Source: Clostridiales bacterium DTU070
GTDB lineage: Bacteria; Bacillota; Clostridia; DSM-8532
Assembly: GCA_001513105.1 (NCBI GenBank)
Contig: LFSH01000083.1
Coordinates: forward strand, 19,358-83,357
Direction: 5' to 3'
Length of the DNA: 64,000 bases
Shown: piece after piece, positions 8,012 to 17,418 of the stretch
Numbering within the stretch: position 1 is the first letter of the stretch
Layout of the letters: each line of letters opens with the position of its first letter
Translations under genes and position numbers: made by a program
The notes under the pieces: generated by a model
What the model saw: only the letters and a program-made list of their open reading frames with translations
Told to the model about the DNA's origin: nothing
Databases searched by the model: none

Positions 8012-9271
8012 ATGCGTAGCAGCGATAAAAAGAAGAAAATGAATATGGCTCAGCTGGCAATTATTATTTCAACAGTCGTAGGATTGGGTATCGGCGTATT
8101 AATAAGTCTCAATACAAGAAACGCTTCAATATTTGCCATTTTGGGTGTATTTGCCTTCCTTGAAGCAAATTTTATAAAAATAATGTTTGAGATTGAAGTA
8201 AAAAAACTCGGAAACAGGTTTACCGCGGAAATGCAGAAGATAAAAGACGGAGATTTTTCGGTTCTGATAACCCCGAAGGAGTACGGTGTTCTCGGTCCCG
8301 TTGCTTCAACGGTGAACTCGATACTCAGCGATATCAGGAATCTCATAGATGGCTTTTTCCAGCTCGCACTTTCCATCAGGAGCTCATCATATACAGTTAA
8401 TACGGTTTCAAAAAATGCAACCGAAGCTATACAGTTAATTGCCCAAACCAGCAGCGAAATAGCTAAAGGCGCCTCAAGCCAGGCTGAAGAAGCCCAAAAA
8501 GGCGTTCTGGCGGTTGAAAAACTGGCAGGGCAGATAAACTCGGTATACAACAGGTCGAATGAAGTAATAGTTGAAACAGATAAAATCACACAGGTCAACA
8601 CAGCGGGGGTTAAGGCAGTTCAATCCCTGAGGGAAAAATCCGAAAAGAACTTTGAAGCCTCCGAAAAGATTTTTGCAGTTGTTGAGAAGTTAATGAAAAC
8701 AATCCAGCAAATCACTTCGTTTACCGAATCAATAGAAAACATTACCGAACAGACAAACCTCCTTGCCCTGAACGCGGCAATTGAAGCCGCAAGAGCAGGC
8801 GAAGCCGGGCTCGGATTTGCAGTTGTTGCCGACGAAGTCAGAAAACTGGCTGATCAGAGCAGGCAATCAAACCTTGAAATTGCAAACCTTGTTGAAAGCA
8901 TCGGTGAAGAGACAAAAACAGCCATTGAGGTTATGGAAGACCTGAGAAAAACATCCGAGGAACAGAACCTGTCGGTTGAGCAGACAAAGCAGGCGTTCTG
9001 TGATATTGCAAACGCCATTTACTCCATAGTGGACAAGTTCAGAAGCGTTAATGAATCTGTCAACAAGATGCAGGAGGACAAGGACGAAGTAATTCGCTCA
9101 ATTGAACATATTTCATCGGTTTCCCAGGAAACAGCCGCAGCCAGCCAGGAAATGTCGGCCACAACCGATTCCCAGATGAAAGCTTTTGACGAACTGCAGG
9201 AAACATCCAAGCATCTTGAATCCCTTGTTTTTGAACTTGACGACAGGCTGAAGAGGTACAAGATCCGCTGA
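8012..9271 (+). CDS. Methyl-accepting chemotaxis protein without external sensor domain
   Basis: A 419-residue chemoreceptor. Residues about 12-33 and 37-58 form two membrane segments separated by only a few residues, so there is no extracytoplasmic ligand domain. A HAMP-like linker follows (about 60-110). The long coiled coil contains the highly conserved hairpin tip [16 protein letters not shown] near residue 250, which contacts CheA/CheW. I start at the ATG at 8012 because GGAGGG lies 6 bases upstream; nine extra in-frame codons lack such a site. It probably senses membrane or cytoplasmic state, or works with other receptors. It is a single gene with a sigma-D-like promoter and a strong terminator. 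Confidence 0.92.
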   Translation: MRSSDKKKKMNMAQLAIIISTVVGLGIGVLISLNTRNASIFAILGVFAFLEANFIKIMFEIEVKKLGNRFTAEMQKIKDGDFSVLITPKEYGVLGPVASTVNSILSDIRNLIDGFFQLALSIRSSSYTVNTVSKNATEAIQLIAQTSSEIAKGASSQAEEAQKGVLAVEKLAGQINSVYNRSNEVIVETDKITQVNTAGVKAVQSLREKSEKNFEASEKIFAVVEKLMKTIQQITSFTESIENITEQTNLLALNAAIEAARAGEAGLGFAVVADEVRKLADQSRQSNLEIANLVESIGEETKTAIEVMEDLRKTSEEQNLSVEQTKQAFCDIANAIYSIVDKFRSVNESVNKMQEDKDEVIRSIEHISSVSQETAAASQEMSATTDSQMKAFDELQETSKHLESLVFELDDRLKRYKIR

Positions 9272-9290
9272 ACCGGCTGAGAAATATAAC

Positions 9291-9325
9291 AAAGGTGCTG
9301 CCCCTTAAGAGCAGCACCTTTATTT
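9291..9325. terminator. Bidirectional terminator between chemoreceptor and cysS
   Basis: AAAGGTGCTGC pairs with GCAGCACCTTT over 11 bp around a 9-base loop, followed by TATTTA. It lies between the convergent ends of the chemoreceptor gene (plus) and cysS (minus) and can serve both. Confidence 0.85.
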
Positions 9326-9337
9326 ATGCAGATTTTT

Positions 9338-10732
9338 CTATCTCTTAATCACCTTAACACCCTGCGTTGTATCCTGCAGTTCTATGCCCATTTCCCTGAG
9401 CCTGTCGCGAATCTCGTCGGCACGCCTGAAATCTTTCTCTGCCCGGGCTTTCTGGCGCTCTTCAATCAATGCCCTGATATCATCATCCAGCTCCACGTCC
9501 TGTTCCTTTCTCATAATTCCAAGAACCCCTGTCAGTTCATTCAAAAGATCAAGGGAAGCTGATATTGTCTTTTTTCCGACGTCAGAATCTGCCGTAATCC
9601 GGGTGTTTATTTCCCTTACCAGCTCAAAAATCGCAGCCAGGCCATCGGCCGTATTCAGGTCATCCTCCATTGCCTCTATGAACCTGTCGCGATAAACTGC
9701 AAGACCCTGGTAGATATCCTCTTCAAATGTATCTTTTTTCGCATTTGACAGCAGGAAGTTAAGGTTGTCCCGGCATTCATATATCCTGTTCAGGGCGCTC
9801 TGAGCCTGCTCGAGCATCTCATCGCTGAAATTGATCGGGCTTCTGTAATGGGCTGAAAGCAAAAAGTAACGGATTACTTCATAGTCATAATGCTTTGCAA
9901 TATCCCTTACGGTGAAGAAGTTTCCCCTGGATTTTGACATTTTCTCGTTGTTTATGTTAATAAAACCGTTATGCAGCCAGTATCTCGCAAATACCTTGCC
10001 GTTGCAGGCTTCGCTCTGGGCTATCTCATTCTCATGGTGCGGGAATATCAGGTCCTGTCCGCCGCTGTGTATATCTATTGTTTCGCCCAGGAAGCGGTTG
10101 GCCATCGCGGAGCATTCAATATGCCAGCCCGGCCTGCCCTTGCCCCACGGGCTGTCCCATGCAGGTTCACCGGGCTTCTGGGCTTTCCACAGCGCAAAAT
10201 CCATCGCGTTTTCCTTTCTTTCGTCAACCCCGATTCTTGCCCCTGCTTCAAGGTCTTCCAGTTTATGGCCCGACAGTTTGCCGTATTCTTCAAACATTGA
10301 CGTCTTGAAATACACATCGCCGCCTGTTTCATAAGCATAGCCCTTGTCAACAAGGGTCTTTATCATGTCAATAATGGCATCGATGTTTTCGGTAGCCCTT
10401 GGGGCTATTGTAGGTTCCTTTATCCCGAGGCCGCGGGCATCAATGTAATATTCTTTAATATACCTGTCGGCTATTTCTGAAACGGTTTTGCCTTCCTCAT
10501 TTGCACGCCTGATCATTTTGTCGTCTATGTCGGTGAAGTTTTGAACAAACCTTACCTTGTATCCCCGGTATTCAAGGAAGCGTCTTAATACGTCAAATAC
10601 AACGAAGGGACGCGCGTTTCCTATATGAAAGTAATTATAGACCGTAGGCCCGCAGCTGTACATTGTTACTTCTCCGGGTTTCAGCGGAACAAACTCTTCT
10701 TTTCTTTTTGTCAGCGTATTATACAGCTTCAC
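9338..10732 (-). CDS. cysS: Cysteinyl-tRNA synthetase
   Basis: A full-length, 464-residue class I synthetase that charges tRNA-Cys. The HIGH motif is H-I-G-N at 36-39 and the KMSKS motif is at 264-268. The zinc ligands fit Cys27 (S-C-G-P-T), the Cys in W-H-I-E-C-S-A-M near 207, and H-H-E-N near 232. The start codon is GTG (10730-10732), with AAGGAGA about 8 bases upstream. It lies 86 bp downstream of cysE on the same strand, the common Firmicutes cysE-cysS order, so the two probably share the promoter upstream of cysE. I found no Cys-specific T-box leader. Confidence 0.97.
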   Translation of the reverse strand: MKLYNTLTKRKEEFVPLKPGEVTMYSCGPTVYNYFHIGNARPFVVFDVLRRFLEYRGYKVRFVQNFTDIDDKMIRRANEEGKTVSEIADRYIKEYYIDARGLGIKEPTIAPRATENIDAIIDMIKTLVDKGYAYETGGDVYFKTSMFEEYGKLSGHKLEDLEAGARIGVDERKENAMDFALWKAQKPGEPAWDSPWGKGRPGWHIECSAMANRFLGETIDIHSGGQDLIFPHHENEIAQSEACNGKVFARYWLHNGFININNEKMSKSRGNFFTVRDIAKHYDYEVIRYFLLSAHYRSPINFSDEMLEQAQSALNRIYECRDNLNFLLSNAKKDTFEEDIYQGLAVYRDRFIEAMEDDLNTADGLAAIFELVREINTRITADSDVGKKTISASLDLLNELTGVLGIMRKEQDVELDDDIRALIEERQKARAEKDFRRADEIRDRLREMGIELQDTTQGVKVIKR

Positions 10733-10818
10733 TATAATCTCTCCTTTTTGTCATTCATATAAGCATGCCTGGTTTTTATGCAAAATTGCTTTCATTCTCA
10801 TAAAACAGCAATGTTTCA

Positions 10819-11739
10819 CTACTTTCCGTTTTTTATGACCGGCGACGGCTGAGCATTATGTACTATGCTGTAAGGCGGAACAGAACGCGTCAACCAGACG
10901 TTGCCGCCAATGACCGAGTCATGACCGATCACAGTGTCACCGCCCAGTATTGTCGCCCCTGCGTAAATAACAACATTATCCTCAATATTGGGATGCCGTT
11001 TGATGCCTTTTACGAGGTTCCCCTTTTCATCAACGGGAAAACTCTTTGCGCCAAGGGTTACGCCCTGGTATATCTTGACATTGTTCCCTATAACGCATGT
11101 CTCGCCTATTACAACGCCTGTGCCATGGTCAATGAAAAAATATTCGCCTATTGAGGCTCCGGGATGTATGTCAATTCCCGTTCTTGTATGGGCGTATTCG
11201 GACATAATCCTTGGTATTATCGGCACATTGTGCCTGTAAAGCTCATGGGCGATCCTGTGTACGCTCAGCGCCTCTATTGACGGGTAGCTGAGAAGGATTT
11301 CCTCACTGCTTTTGGCAGCAGGATCCCCCCTGTACGCCGCTTCTATGTCCTTATGCAGCAATTCCCTGATTTTTGGTAATTTCTCCAAAAGGTCTATCGT
11401 AATTTCATTGGCTCTTTCTATGCATTTGCTGCAGGTTCCCTGCTGTTTTTCCTTTATATCGCATTCGTTGATCAGGCATCTCTCGATAAGGCTTTTCAGT
11501 TCCAGGGCAGCCCTTCGTATGTTGTTCCCGATGATAATGTTTATGCTCGATTCATCTATCGGGTATTTTTCGAAAACACCGGGAAAAAGCGCCGAACGGA
11601 GCCGTCTTAAGACCTGGTACACCTGTTCCTTGCCGGCAAAGCCTATGGTTTTCTCGTTAATAAAGTGGGTCCTGTTTATCTGTTCCAGGTTATCCGCTAT
11701 TTCCGGCAGTTTATGATTCAGCCATTCATTAAGTTCCAT
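10819..11739 (-). CDS. cysE: Serine O-acetyltransferase
   Basis: A 306-residue enzyme that makes O-acetylserine from serine and acetyl-CoA, the first step of cysteine synthesis. The N-terminal helical domain (1-180) is followed by a left-handed beta helix of hexapeptide repeats. The active-site block contains [18 protein letters not shown] and V-T-L-G-A near residues 190-235. I take the ATG at 11739, which has GGAGGAG 8 bases upstream; the open frame extends 21 codons further without such a site. It is longer than the short EpsC-type enzymes. The extended N-terminal half resembles the SerAT variants of anaerobes. Confidence 0.95.
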   Translation of the reverse strand: MELNEWLNHKLPEIADNLEQINRTHFINEKTIGFAGKEQVYQVLRRLRSALFPGVFEKYPIDESSINIIIGNNIRRAALELKSLIERCLINECDIKEKQQGTCSKCIERANEITIDLLEKLPKIRELLHKDIEAAYRGDPAAKSSEEILLSYPSIEALSVHRIAHELYRHNVPIIPRIMSEYAHTRTGIDIHPGASIGEYFFIDHGTGVVIGETCVIGNNVKIYQGVTLGAKSFPVDEKGNLVKGIKRHPNIEDNVVIYAGATILGGDTVIGHDSVIGGNVWLTRSVPPYSIVHNAQPSPVIKNGK

Positions 11740-11842
11740 GTTTATCTCCTCCGGTTCACATCCTTTTACTGCTGTATCCACCCTGTAATTTATAATACCC
11801 ATGAATTAGTACTGCTAATTAAACATATTCAACCGTATTTCA

Positions 11843-11871
11843 ATTATAATGGATTTGGTAAAACTACACAA
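11843..11871 (-). promoter_or_regulatory. cysE-cysS promoter
   Basis: On the minus strand TTGTGT (11866-11871), a 17-bp spacer and TATAAT (11843-11848). The leader is about 100 bases. It contains an inverted repeat AATTAG-N5-CTAATT (11804-11820) just downstream of the start point, a candidate operator. Confidence 0.65.
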
Positions 11872-12062
11872 CCACCAGCCAAAAACAGCATCTTTTTATT
11901 TCAGGGTAAACTGCTGAAGGCGCGGTGACTAATCCCGCATACTGCAAATACCTGTTACTGTATATCAAGGAATACAAACCGCTGAAAAATAATTTGAAAA
12001 TGTATATTTGAATTTAAACCATGAAGAGCAGAGAGCACATGCCGGAAGATAGGGTTCTGTTT
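11872..12062. other. Upstream part of the cysE-divIC gap
   Basis: The gap between the cysE start and the divIC end is 323 bases. Apart from the cysE promoter and leader inverted repeat I see nothing in it. There is no clear terminator for divIC and no recognisable riboswitch. Confidence 0.4.
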
Positions 12063-12341
12063 CTAATCCATGTCGACGTAGATTCTTTCCCCTTCTTTTA
12101 CCATGCCAAGTTTTTCCCTGGCGATCTTTTCTATGAACTCATCGGTTTCAATAATGTTTTGCTGCTCAAGAAGCTCCTCCTGAACAGCCTTCTCTTTTTC
12201 AATTCTATCCTTCAGGACCTTCATTTGATTCTCAATCATGTTGATTTCTTCCTGCTGCTTTGAGAAGGTAATTGCAAAATATACAAGGAGGCCTGACATT
12301 ATAACCAGTAAAACAACATTCAGCTTCTTTCTCTTTTGCAT
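12063..12341 (-). CDS. divIC: Septum formation initiator DivIC/FtsB family
   Basis: A 92-residue bitopic membrane protein. A basic N-terminus (M-Q-K-R-K-K) precedes one membrane segment (about 8-26), followed by a coiled coil (about 28-65) and the family end motif E-x-I-A-R-E-K-L-G-M-V-K-E-G-E. DivIC joins FtsL and DivIB/FtsQ in the divisome, where it controls septal peptidoglycan synthesis. It is the last member of the conserved mazG-yabO-yabP-yabQ-divIC neighbourhood, here separated from yabQ by an inverted transporter gene. Confidence 0.9.
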   Translation of the reverse strand: MQKRKKLNVVLLVIMSGLLVYFAITFSKQQEEINMIENQMKVLKDRIEKEKAVQEELLEQQNIIETDEFIEKIAREKLGMVKEGERIYVDMD

Positions 12342-12766
12342 ATAATCAACCCTGTCTTCCGTAAAAGGAACATAATTCCGAACACTGCTGCACGAAGCAA
12401 CAATACGCCTTAATTATATTGTACCATAAAAAAGCAGAAGTTCAATATACAAGCATTATTGCTTCCTCCTGTTTTTTTCCTGCCCTGACGCACCTTCATA
12501 AAACCTCCGTTTCAGGTATTATTCCGGATTTTATAAGGTTTTGCAATGCTTTACGTGAACATTCGGGAACATGGAGTTTTAAACTGCTTATTATTAAGTT
12601 TATCTTGCATGTAATGGCAATAGCAATTATAATAATGTCTTACAGCAGGCATTATGGCATAACCCTTATCAGGTATTTTGTCTTGTCTGGTTTGAAATAA
12701 TACTTATTAATGGAACAAGTATTAACTTCACAAAAATCTGCAGTTGCTGGAAAGACGGAGAGAAAT
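12342..12766. other. Divergent gap between divIC and the AEC transporter gene
   Basis: About 425 bases that must hold the promoters of both flanking genes. A 93-codon frame (12419-12700) starts with TTG, has no ribosome binding site and encodes no recognisable domain, so I do not call it. I see no convincing promoter, terminator or RNA. Confidence 0.4.
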
Positions 12767-13729
12767 ATGCGAGTTTTCCTGTTTATTTTAACCAATAACC
12801 TCATTCCGATATTTGCCCTGATTAGTATTGGCGTTTTGATTGACAGAAAATTTCACCTTGATGTGTCAACCCTTTCAAAGGTAAACCTGTACTTTCTTGT
12901 GCCTGCTTTTGTATTTGCCAACATATATTCGACAAAAATACCCCTGGATATGCTGAAGGCACTTGCAATAGTCATTCTTATCCTTATAACCAACTGGTGC
13001 CTGGGAAACCTGGTAGGTAAAATAATGCGTTTTGATACCGGATTGACCAATGCTTTTGTGAATTCGTTAATGTTTTACAATTCAGGCAATTTCGGCGTTC
13101 CGCTTATAACCCTGATATATTCGAACAAGCCTTTCGTTGTAAATGGGGAAACCCCTTATCTTGATTTTGCCCTGACGGTACAGGTAATTGTACTGATTGT
13201 TCAGAACGTAACTACAAACAATATCGGTGTGTTCAATGCAAGCAAGGCTTCGGGAGGAACAGCCGCCGCATTCAAAAAGGCCCTGAAGCTGCCCGCTCCC
13301 TATTTTGTAGTTGCAGCCTTCCTGCTGAAACTACTGCCCTATGACCTGACGCAGTTTCCCCTTTGGCCTGCTTTCAATTATGCAAGAAACGGTCTTGTTG
13401 CCATCGCATTGCTGACTTTGGGCGTTCAGCTTTCCCACACGAAATTCCGGCTCAGGGATCCCAAGGTTTATCTTTCGGTATTTTCGCGTCTTATATGCGG
13501 ACCGATAATTGCACTGCTGCTTGTTTTGCTTTTCGGCATTAAGGGAGTCATGGCACAGGTCCTGGTTATTTCTTCGGGATTACCCACAGCCGTCAATACT
13601 GCGTTAATCAGTGTGGAATTTAAAAACCACCCGGATTTTGCATCGCAGGTGGTAATGATGTCCACGATCATGTCATCAGTTACACTGACGTTGGTGATAT
13701 ACTTTGCCACGAATATGTTTCCGGTTTAG
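12767..13729 (+). CDS. AEC (auxin efflux carrier) family transporter
   Basis: A 320-residue membrane protein with about ten hydrophobic segments arranged as two five-helix halves, typical of the AEC/bile-acid-sodium symporter superfamily. Bacterial relatives carry malonate, malate or other organic acids. The family motif around N-S-G-N-F-G-V-P (near residue 107) is present. The ATG at 12767 has CGGAGAG at a suitable distance; an in-frame ATG 57 bases upstream has none. It converges with yabQ with only one base between the stop codons, so there is no room for a terminator. It interrupts the usual yabQ-divIC adjacency. Confidence 0.85.
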   Translation: MRVFLFILTNNLIPIFALISIGVLIDRKFHLDVSTLSKVNLYFLVPAFVFANIYSTKIPLDMLKALAIVILILITNWCLGNLVGKIMRFDTGLTNAFVNSLMFYNSGNFGVPLITLIYSNKPFVVNGETPYLDFALTVQVIVLIVQNVTTNNIGVFNASKASGGTAAAFKKALKLPAPYFVVAAFLLKLLPYDLTQFPLWPAFNYARNGLVAIALLTLGVQLSHTKFRLRDPKVYLSVFSRLICGPIIALLLVLLFGIKGVMAQVLVISSGLPTAVNTALISVEFKNHPDFASQVVMMSTIMSSVTLTLVIYFATNMFPV

Positions 13730-13730
13730 G

Positions 13731-14195
13731 CTAAATCTTGCGCATGATATTTCGGAAGGACCTGAACCTGAGGCCGGTTTTAAGGCGGTATACATGGAGC
13801 TTTTTTACCGTTTTTTGCGTGCCCTTTCCAACCAGGGCAGCAAACCGCTTCGCGGGCGGTTTTAGAAGGCAGTACAGCTTTGCAAAGGGCCATACAACTG
13901 TATTAACCGTAAACGTGATAATTTGGGTAATCCAGCGTGAAAAAAGCCAGAAATATATGCTTATACCCAGAACCATTGCCATAAAAAAATAAAACCTGAT
14001 TTCCCCCTGGTTGCTGATATACGCCGCAGCAAAAGTAAGCAGTGCAGCGATTACCCAGAACAAAACATCTTCAACACCGATGAAAATTCTCCGCGTTTTT
14101 ATTGCTCTTCTCTTCATCCTTAACAGGTCGTATATGAAACCCGTGGTAACACCGACACATAAGGCGCTTAAAAAAACATTGATTTCCTCTCTCAT
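13731..14195 (-). CDS. yabQ: Spore cortex biosynthesis protein YabQ
   Basis: A 154-residue membrane protein with hydrophobic segments at about 5-22, 42-60 and 67-87 and a basic C-terminus. It lies 12 bp downstream of yabP. In Bacillus subtilis YabQ sits in the outer forespore membrane and is needed for cortex formation. This copy is shorter than the Bacillus protein at the C-terminus, as usual for clostridia. The call rests on the N-terminal pattern and on order next to yabP. Confidence 0.87.
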   Translation of the reverse strand: MREEINVFLSALCVGVTTGFIYDLLRMKRRAIKTRRIFIGVEDVLFWVIAALLTFAAAYISNQGEIRFYFFMAMVLGISIYFWLFSRWITQIITFTVNTVVWPFAKLYCLLKPPAKRFAALVGKGTQKTVKKLHVYRLKTGLRFRSFRNIMRKI

Positions 14196-14207
14196 ACATT
14201 ACCATAC

Positions 14208-14495
14208 CTACTTGAAAAGACCTGAGAAAAATCCGCCTTTGCGCTGCGGCACGGTATTATCGAGATACTCAATAAGCCCTATCTCACCTTCAACATCAAG
14301 GGCCGCGCTTTCAACATCCAGCTTATTGATATGCATATCAATTCCGCGCACAACCACAAGCCCCAGCTGGGTATCGACCACTATGCTCTCCTCGTTGAAG
14401 CTCTCCACGTTATGTACACCGGTAATCAATAACTTCCTCCTGTCCTTAAGAATGATATTCTGATGTTCACGGTCACTCTTTTTTTCTTCGCCCAT
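14208..14495 (-). CDS. yabP: Sporulation protein YabP
   Basis: A protein of 95 residues with the YabP/YqfC domain: R-R-K-L-L-I-T-G-V-x-x-V-E-S-F-N-E (about 19-35), then a repeating pattern of beta strands ending in E-G-E-I-G-L-I-E-Y. A GTG six codons upstream is possible, but the GTGGTGG tract works as ribosome binding site for the ATG at 14495. A sigma-E-like promoter lies upstream. YabP is a mother-cell protein associated with the spore coat and cortex. Confidence 0.92.
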   Translation of the reverse strand: MGEEKKSDREHQNIILKDRRKLLITGVHNVESFNEESIVVDTQLGLVVVRGIDMHINKLDVESAALDVEGEIGLIEYLDNTVPQRKGGFFSGLFK

Positions 14496-14558
14496 GTTTT
14501 CCACCACCACCACTTATATATTCAGGCAGGTGTAATGAAAATTAGTCCATGCAATGAA

Positions 14559-14587
14559 ATTTTATGATGCTGAATCGGTTAATATGC
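14559..14587 (-). promoter_or_regulatory. Sigma-E-type promoter of yabP-yabQ
   Basis: On the minus strand GCATATT (14581-14587) matches the -35 consensus KMATATT fully. After a 14-bp spacer, CATAAAAT (14559-14566) matches CATACANT with one mismatch. In Bacillus subtilis yabPQ is read by mother-cell sigma-E, so position and sequence agree. Confidence 0.75.
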
Positions 14588-14642
14588 AAATTTCAGTTTT
14601 TATTTAGCCATTATCAGAAAATTACAAAGACGAGCTTACAAT

Positions 14643-14670
14643 TTGATAGATTTTAGTTTATTATTATAAT
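14643..14670 (+). promoter_or_regulatory. Promoter of the DUF975 gene
   Basis: TTGATA (14643-14648), 16-bp spacer, TATAAT (14665-14670), 43 bases before the start codon. Confidence 0.6.
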
Positions 14671-14712
14671 AAGAGAATCAAGACTATTTCAAATACTAAG
14701 GGGGTCTTTTTT

Positions 14713-15387
14713 ATGGATTACACGCCCGGACGTTTTCATCCAACAGTCACCCGGCCTGAGTTAAAATTCAGGGCAAGAATGGCGCTGACGGGGCGATGGG
14801 GTTCGGCTGTTCTTGCTATGATTGTCTACCTTCTTCTGGCAATGGGATGCGGGATGATTCCCATAATCGGAACAATACTCCTGGTTCCGCCGCTGGAATT
14901 CGGACTTTACATAGTATTCCTCAAGTTTTACAGGGAAAACGATACCCGGCTTGAAAACCTCTTTTCGGGGTTCAATATGTTTGGCAAGGTCCTTGCCGTA
15001 TACTGGCTTTCAGCATTATATGTTTTCCTGTGGTCACTTCTCTTTGTTATACCGGGAATCGTAGCATCCTACCGCTATTCACAGGCAATGCTGATACTGT
15101 ATGATAACCCGGAGATTTCAGCATCCGAGGCCATCCGCAGAAGCAAGGCAATGATGTACGGCAATAAAATGACCCTGTTCATACAGGATTTGAGTTTCTT
15201 AGGATGGTTCCTCCTGTCCATCTTCCCCGGTTTTTACATAGGTTTTCTCTGGTCAATGCCGTATTATTACACCACCCGCATTGCTTTCTATGAAGACCTT
15301 GTATACTCGGCGCAGAATACTGCTTCATACGGCGATCCCGATGACGATGCCGAAAATAATGCCGGTTTTAATAATAACTTCAGTTAA
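14713..15387 (+). CDS. DUF975 family integral membrane protein
   Basis: A 224-residue membrane protein. The N-terminal R-x-E-L-K-x-R-A-R-x-A-L motif followed by G-x-W-G-x-A-V (residues 14-32) is typical of DUF975, and four to five hydrophobic segments lie at about 34-60, 66-85, 95-125 and 160-190. The family's function is unknown. GGGGG lies 9 bases before the ATG. It is a single gene with its own promoter and a shared terminator, placed between rqcP and yabP on the opposite strand. Confidence 0.83.
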   Translation: MDYTPGRFHPTVTRPELKFRARMALTGRWGSAVLAMIVYLLLAMGCGMIPIIGTILLVPPLEFGLYIVFLKFYRENDTRLENLFSGFNMFGKVLAVYWLSALYVFLWSLLFVIPGIVASYRYSQAMLILYDNPEISASEAIRRSKAMMYGNKMTLFIQDLSFLGWFLLSIFPGFYIGFLWSMPYYYTTRIAFYEDLVYSAQNTASYGDPDDDAENNAGFNNNFS

Positions 15388-15399
15388 CAGGCAGTTTAA

Positions 15400-15425
15400 A
15401 AAAGCCCGGTTCCGACCGGGCTTTT
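15400..15425. terminator. Bidirectional terminator (DUF975 / rqcP)
   Basis: AAAGCCCGGT pairs with ACCGGGCTTT around the loop TCCG. Runs of A before and T after allow termination of both the plus-strand DUF975 gene and the minus-strand mazG-rqcP operon. Confidence 0.88.
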
Positions 15426-15427
15426 CA

Positions 15428-15667
15428 TCAGAGAATTTCTATCATTTCAGATGCTTCTTCCTTTGAAACATGTTCGGCAACCTTTTTCACGCGAAACCGG
15501 GTTATATTCTCGCCAAAACGGATTTCAACAATATCGCCTTCCTTAACGTCGGAACCGGGTTTCGCGATTTTGCCGTTAATGCTCACTTTCTGTTTTTCGC
15601 ATGCCTCCTGCGCCAGGGTCCTTCTTTTTATAACCCGGCTTACCTTCAGAAATTTATCTATCCTCAT
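15428..15667 (-). CDS. rqcP: S4-domain protein RqcP (YabO, Hsp15-like)
   Basis: A 79-residue protein consisting of a single S4 RNA-binding domain: M-R-I-D-K-F-L-K-V-S-R-V-I-K-R-R-T at the start, then K-V-x-I-N-G-K-x-A-K-P-G-S-D-V-K-E-G-D. RqcP binds stalled large ribosomal subunits and supports alanine tailing by RqcH. The start at 15667 has GAGGGG upstream and overlaps the mazG end by 14 bp, so translation is coupled. A longer in-frame extension inside mazG is less likely. The mazG-rqcP order is conserved in Firmicutes. Confidence 0.9.
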   Translation of the reverse strand: MRIDKFLKVSRVIKRRTLAQEACEKQKVSINGKIAKPGSDVKEGDIVEIRFGENITRFRVKKVAEHVSKEEASEMIEIL

Positions 15668-16466
15668 TGTTTTCCCCTCTTCTGTATAGTTCTTTTGCCT
15701 TATCCCATAAGGCATCCATTTCTTCAAGCGTCATGTCGGTAAGTTTTTTGCCGTTATCAGCGCTTGTTGTTTCAATATATTCAAACCTCTTTATAAACTT
15801 GTTTATTGTTTTGGTTAATGCGAGCTCTGGCTGAATCTTTAAAAACCTTGAAACGTTCACCACGGCGAACAGAAGATCACCAAGCTCTTCCTCGGTTTTT
15901 TCCAAATCGCCGCTTTTGTAAACCTCGTAGAGCTCCTCCATCTCTTCATATACCTTTTTCCATGCATCTTCAATATCATCCCAGTCAAAACCCACCTTCG
16001 CGGCCTTCTCCTGCACTTTATAGCTCCTCATCAGGGCCGGAAGCACTACCGGAACATCCTTCATGATCTCGGTCTGGGATTTTGCTCCCTTTTCCTGTTT
16101 TTTAATCTTATCCCACAGCTCAAGAACATCGTCGCTTGTTTCAGCGTGTGCCTTGCCGAACACATGCTCGTGCCTGTGGACCATCTTCCTGCTGATACCG
16201 TCAATAACGTCGTAAATGGTAAACCGGCCGTTCTCCTCGGCTATTGCCGCATGGAAAACAACCTGCAGCAGCACGTCCCCGAGCTCCTCGCAGAGTTTCC
16301 CGGGGCTTTTTAAATCTATCGCCTCAATGACCTCGTAGGTTTCCTCGATTAAGTATTTCTTCAGGGATTCGTGATCCTGTTCCCTGTCCCATGGGCACCC
16401 GTTCGGGCTTCTAAGCGTTTTCATAATTTCAACAAGGTCTTCAAAACCATATCGTTCCTTTTTCAT
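15654..16466 (-). CDS. mazG: Nucleoside triphosphate pyrophosphohydrolase MazG
   Basis: A 270-residue, two-domain MazG that hydrolyses NTPs to NMP and pyrophosphate. The N-terminal domain carries C-P-W-D-R-E-Q (24-30), E-E-T-Y-E-V-x-E-A (43-51) and E-E-L-G-D-V-L-L-Q-V-V-F-H (61-73). The C-terminal domain repeats E-E-M-E-E-L near 175 and E-E-L-G-D-L-L-F-A near 192. These Glu/Asp residues bind magnesium. It follows the DUF6062-like gene by 43 bp and overlaps rqcP. Confidence 0.95.
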   Translation of the reverse strand: MKKERYGFEDLVEIMKTLRSPNGCPWDREQDHESLKKYLIEETYEVIEAIDLKSPGKLCEELGDVLLQVVFHAAIAEENGRFTIYDVIDGISRKMVHRHEHVFGKAHAETSDDVLELWDKIKKQEKGAKSQTEIMKDVPVVLPALMRSYKVQEKAAKVGFDWDDIEDAWKKVYEEMEELYEVYKSGDLEKTEEELGDLLFAVVNVSRFLKIQPELALTKTINKFIKRFEYIETTSADNGKKLTDMTLEEMDALWDKAKELYRRGENNEDR

Positions 16467-16509
16467 CGTATCACTCCAGTCTGTTTGTATTGACGGCCAT
16501 TAAGCGGCA

Positions 16510-17286
16510 TTACCTGTTAAGTTCACAGGGACCGCAAATTTTTTCAATACTCCTTGGAATTGCATCCCGCGAGTTTTTCCACGGTGCATCCTGGTTCCTG
16601 TAATCAAACTTCTTCGTGAACCAGTTGACTTCCTCCTTTATTCTGTCCAGGTGAGTCAACTCCAGGGACATTAACGCCATTACAAATTCGCTGCGCTGTT
16701 TTCTGTTCAGGTATTTCATTGAACCCTCCAAAAGCATTTTCAAATGCGGCAGGCAAAAACCCTTCTTTGATTCGAAACGCTCCCGGAACTCGGGTTCTTT
16801 GAAGAAAAGATACAGAATAACATCGGTGAACTTATCCATGTTAAAATTAATCTTCTCACAGATTGTGCAGCTTTTTTCAAGCTCATTGAGCTTATCTATC
16901 ATCGACTGTACAAAAACAGCCGACTGATCCTTGCTCCTGAACCCCTGTGCCAGCTTTTCGATTGCGCCGGTTTCGGCTTCTTTTTTGAGCCCGGCCTGGG
17001 CTTTTTCATACATTTTATGTAAAATACCGTTCTGTTCCATCAGGTGCGTATCTATTATAAGCCCTAAAGGAAGCCGGTTTTCCTGCGTGTTGTACAGCTT
17101 TGTAAAATGGTGGCTGCAGAATCCCTTTTCATTGGTTTCAATACGCCTGTCGGGTTCCATCATCGATGGTCCCAGGGTATATTCTATGGCATCGTTTTCA
17201 ACCCTTCTTTCAAGAATGCACATGGGGCACTCCGAATCCACCTCGAATGCTTCGCTCACCGGTATCGTATATATGCGTTCCTTCAA
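16510..17286 (-). CDS. Cys/His-rich protein, DUF6062-like
   Basis: A soluble protein of about 258 residues with four paired Cys/His motifs: C-P-M-C near the N-terminus, G-F-C-S-H-H, C-T-I-C in the middle and G-F-C-L-P-H, then C-G-P-C at the end. This two-fold repeat suggests metal or cluster binding. I recall this pattern from clostridial DUF6062 proteins, whose function is unknown. The best start is probably the TTG at 17284-17286 with AGGTGG 7 bases upstream; a GTG 18 bases earlier overlaps that site. It is the first gene of the mazG-rqcP operon. Confidence 0.68.
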   Translation of the reverse strand: MKERIYTIPVSEAFEVDSECPMCILERRVENDAIEYTLGPSMMEPDRRIETNEKGFCSHHFTKLYNTQENRLPLGLIIDTHLMEQNGILHKMYEKAQAGLKKEAETGAIEKLAQGFRSKDQSAVFVQSMIDKLNELEKSCTICEKINFNMDKFTDVILYLFFKEPEFRERFESKKGFCLPHLKMLLEGSMKYLNRKQRSEFVMALMSLELTHLDRIKEEVNWFTKKFDYRNQDAPWKNSRDAIPRSIEKICGPCELNR

Positions 17287-17418
17287 AATAATACCACCTT
17301 TCACAAGCTATTTTAAAATGCGGACCTTTTGCGCCGAATATTGCTTTTGGCAGCAGTATTAATAAACCATATGTTTCATTTTACCATTAGTTCAGGAAAA
17401 AAGATATATTATGAATTA

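Noticed and set aside
11773..11785. CAGGGTGGATACA in the cysE leader, reminiscent of the T-box motif AGGGTGGTACCGCG
   Set aside because: The following GGTACCGCG part, specifier loop and antiterminator/terminator pair are absent.
12419..12700. 93-codon frame between divIC and the AEC gene
   Set aside because: TTG start without ribosome binding site; no domain; AT-rich intergenic composition.
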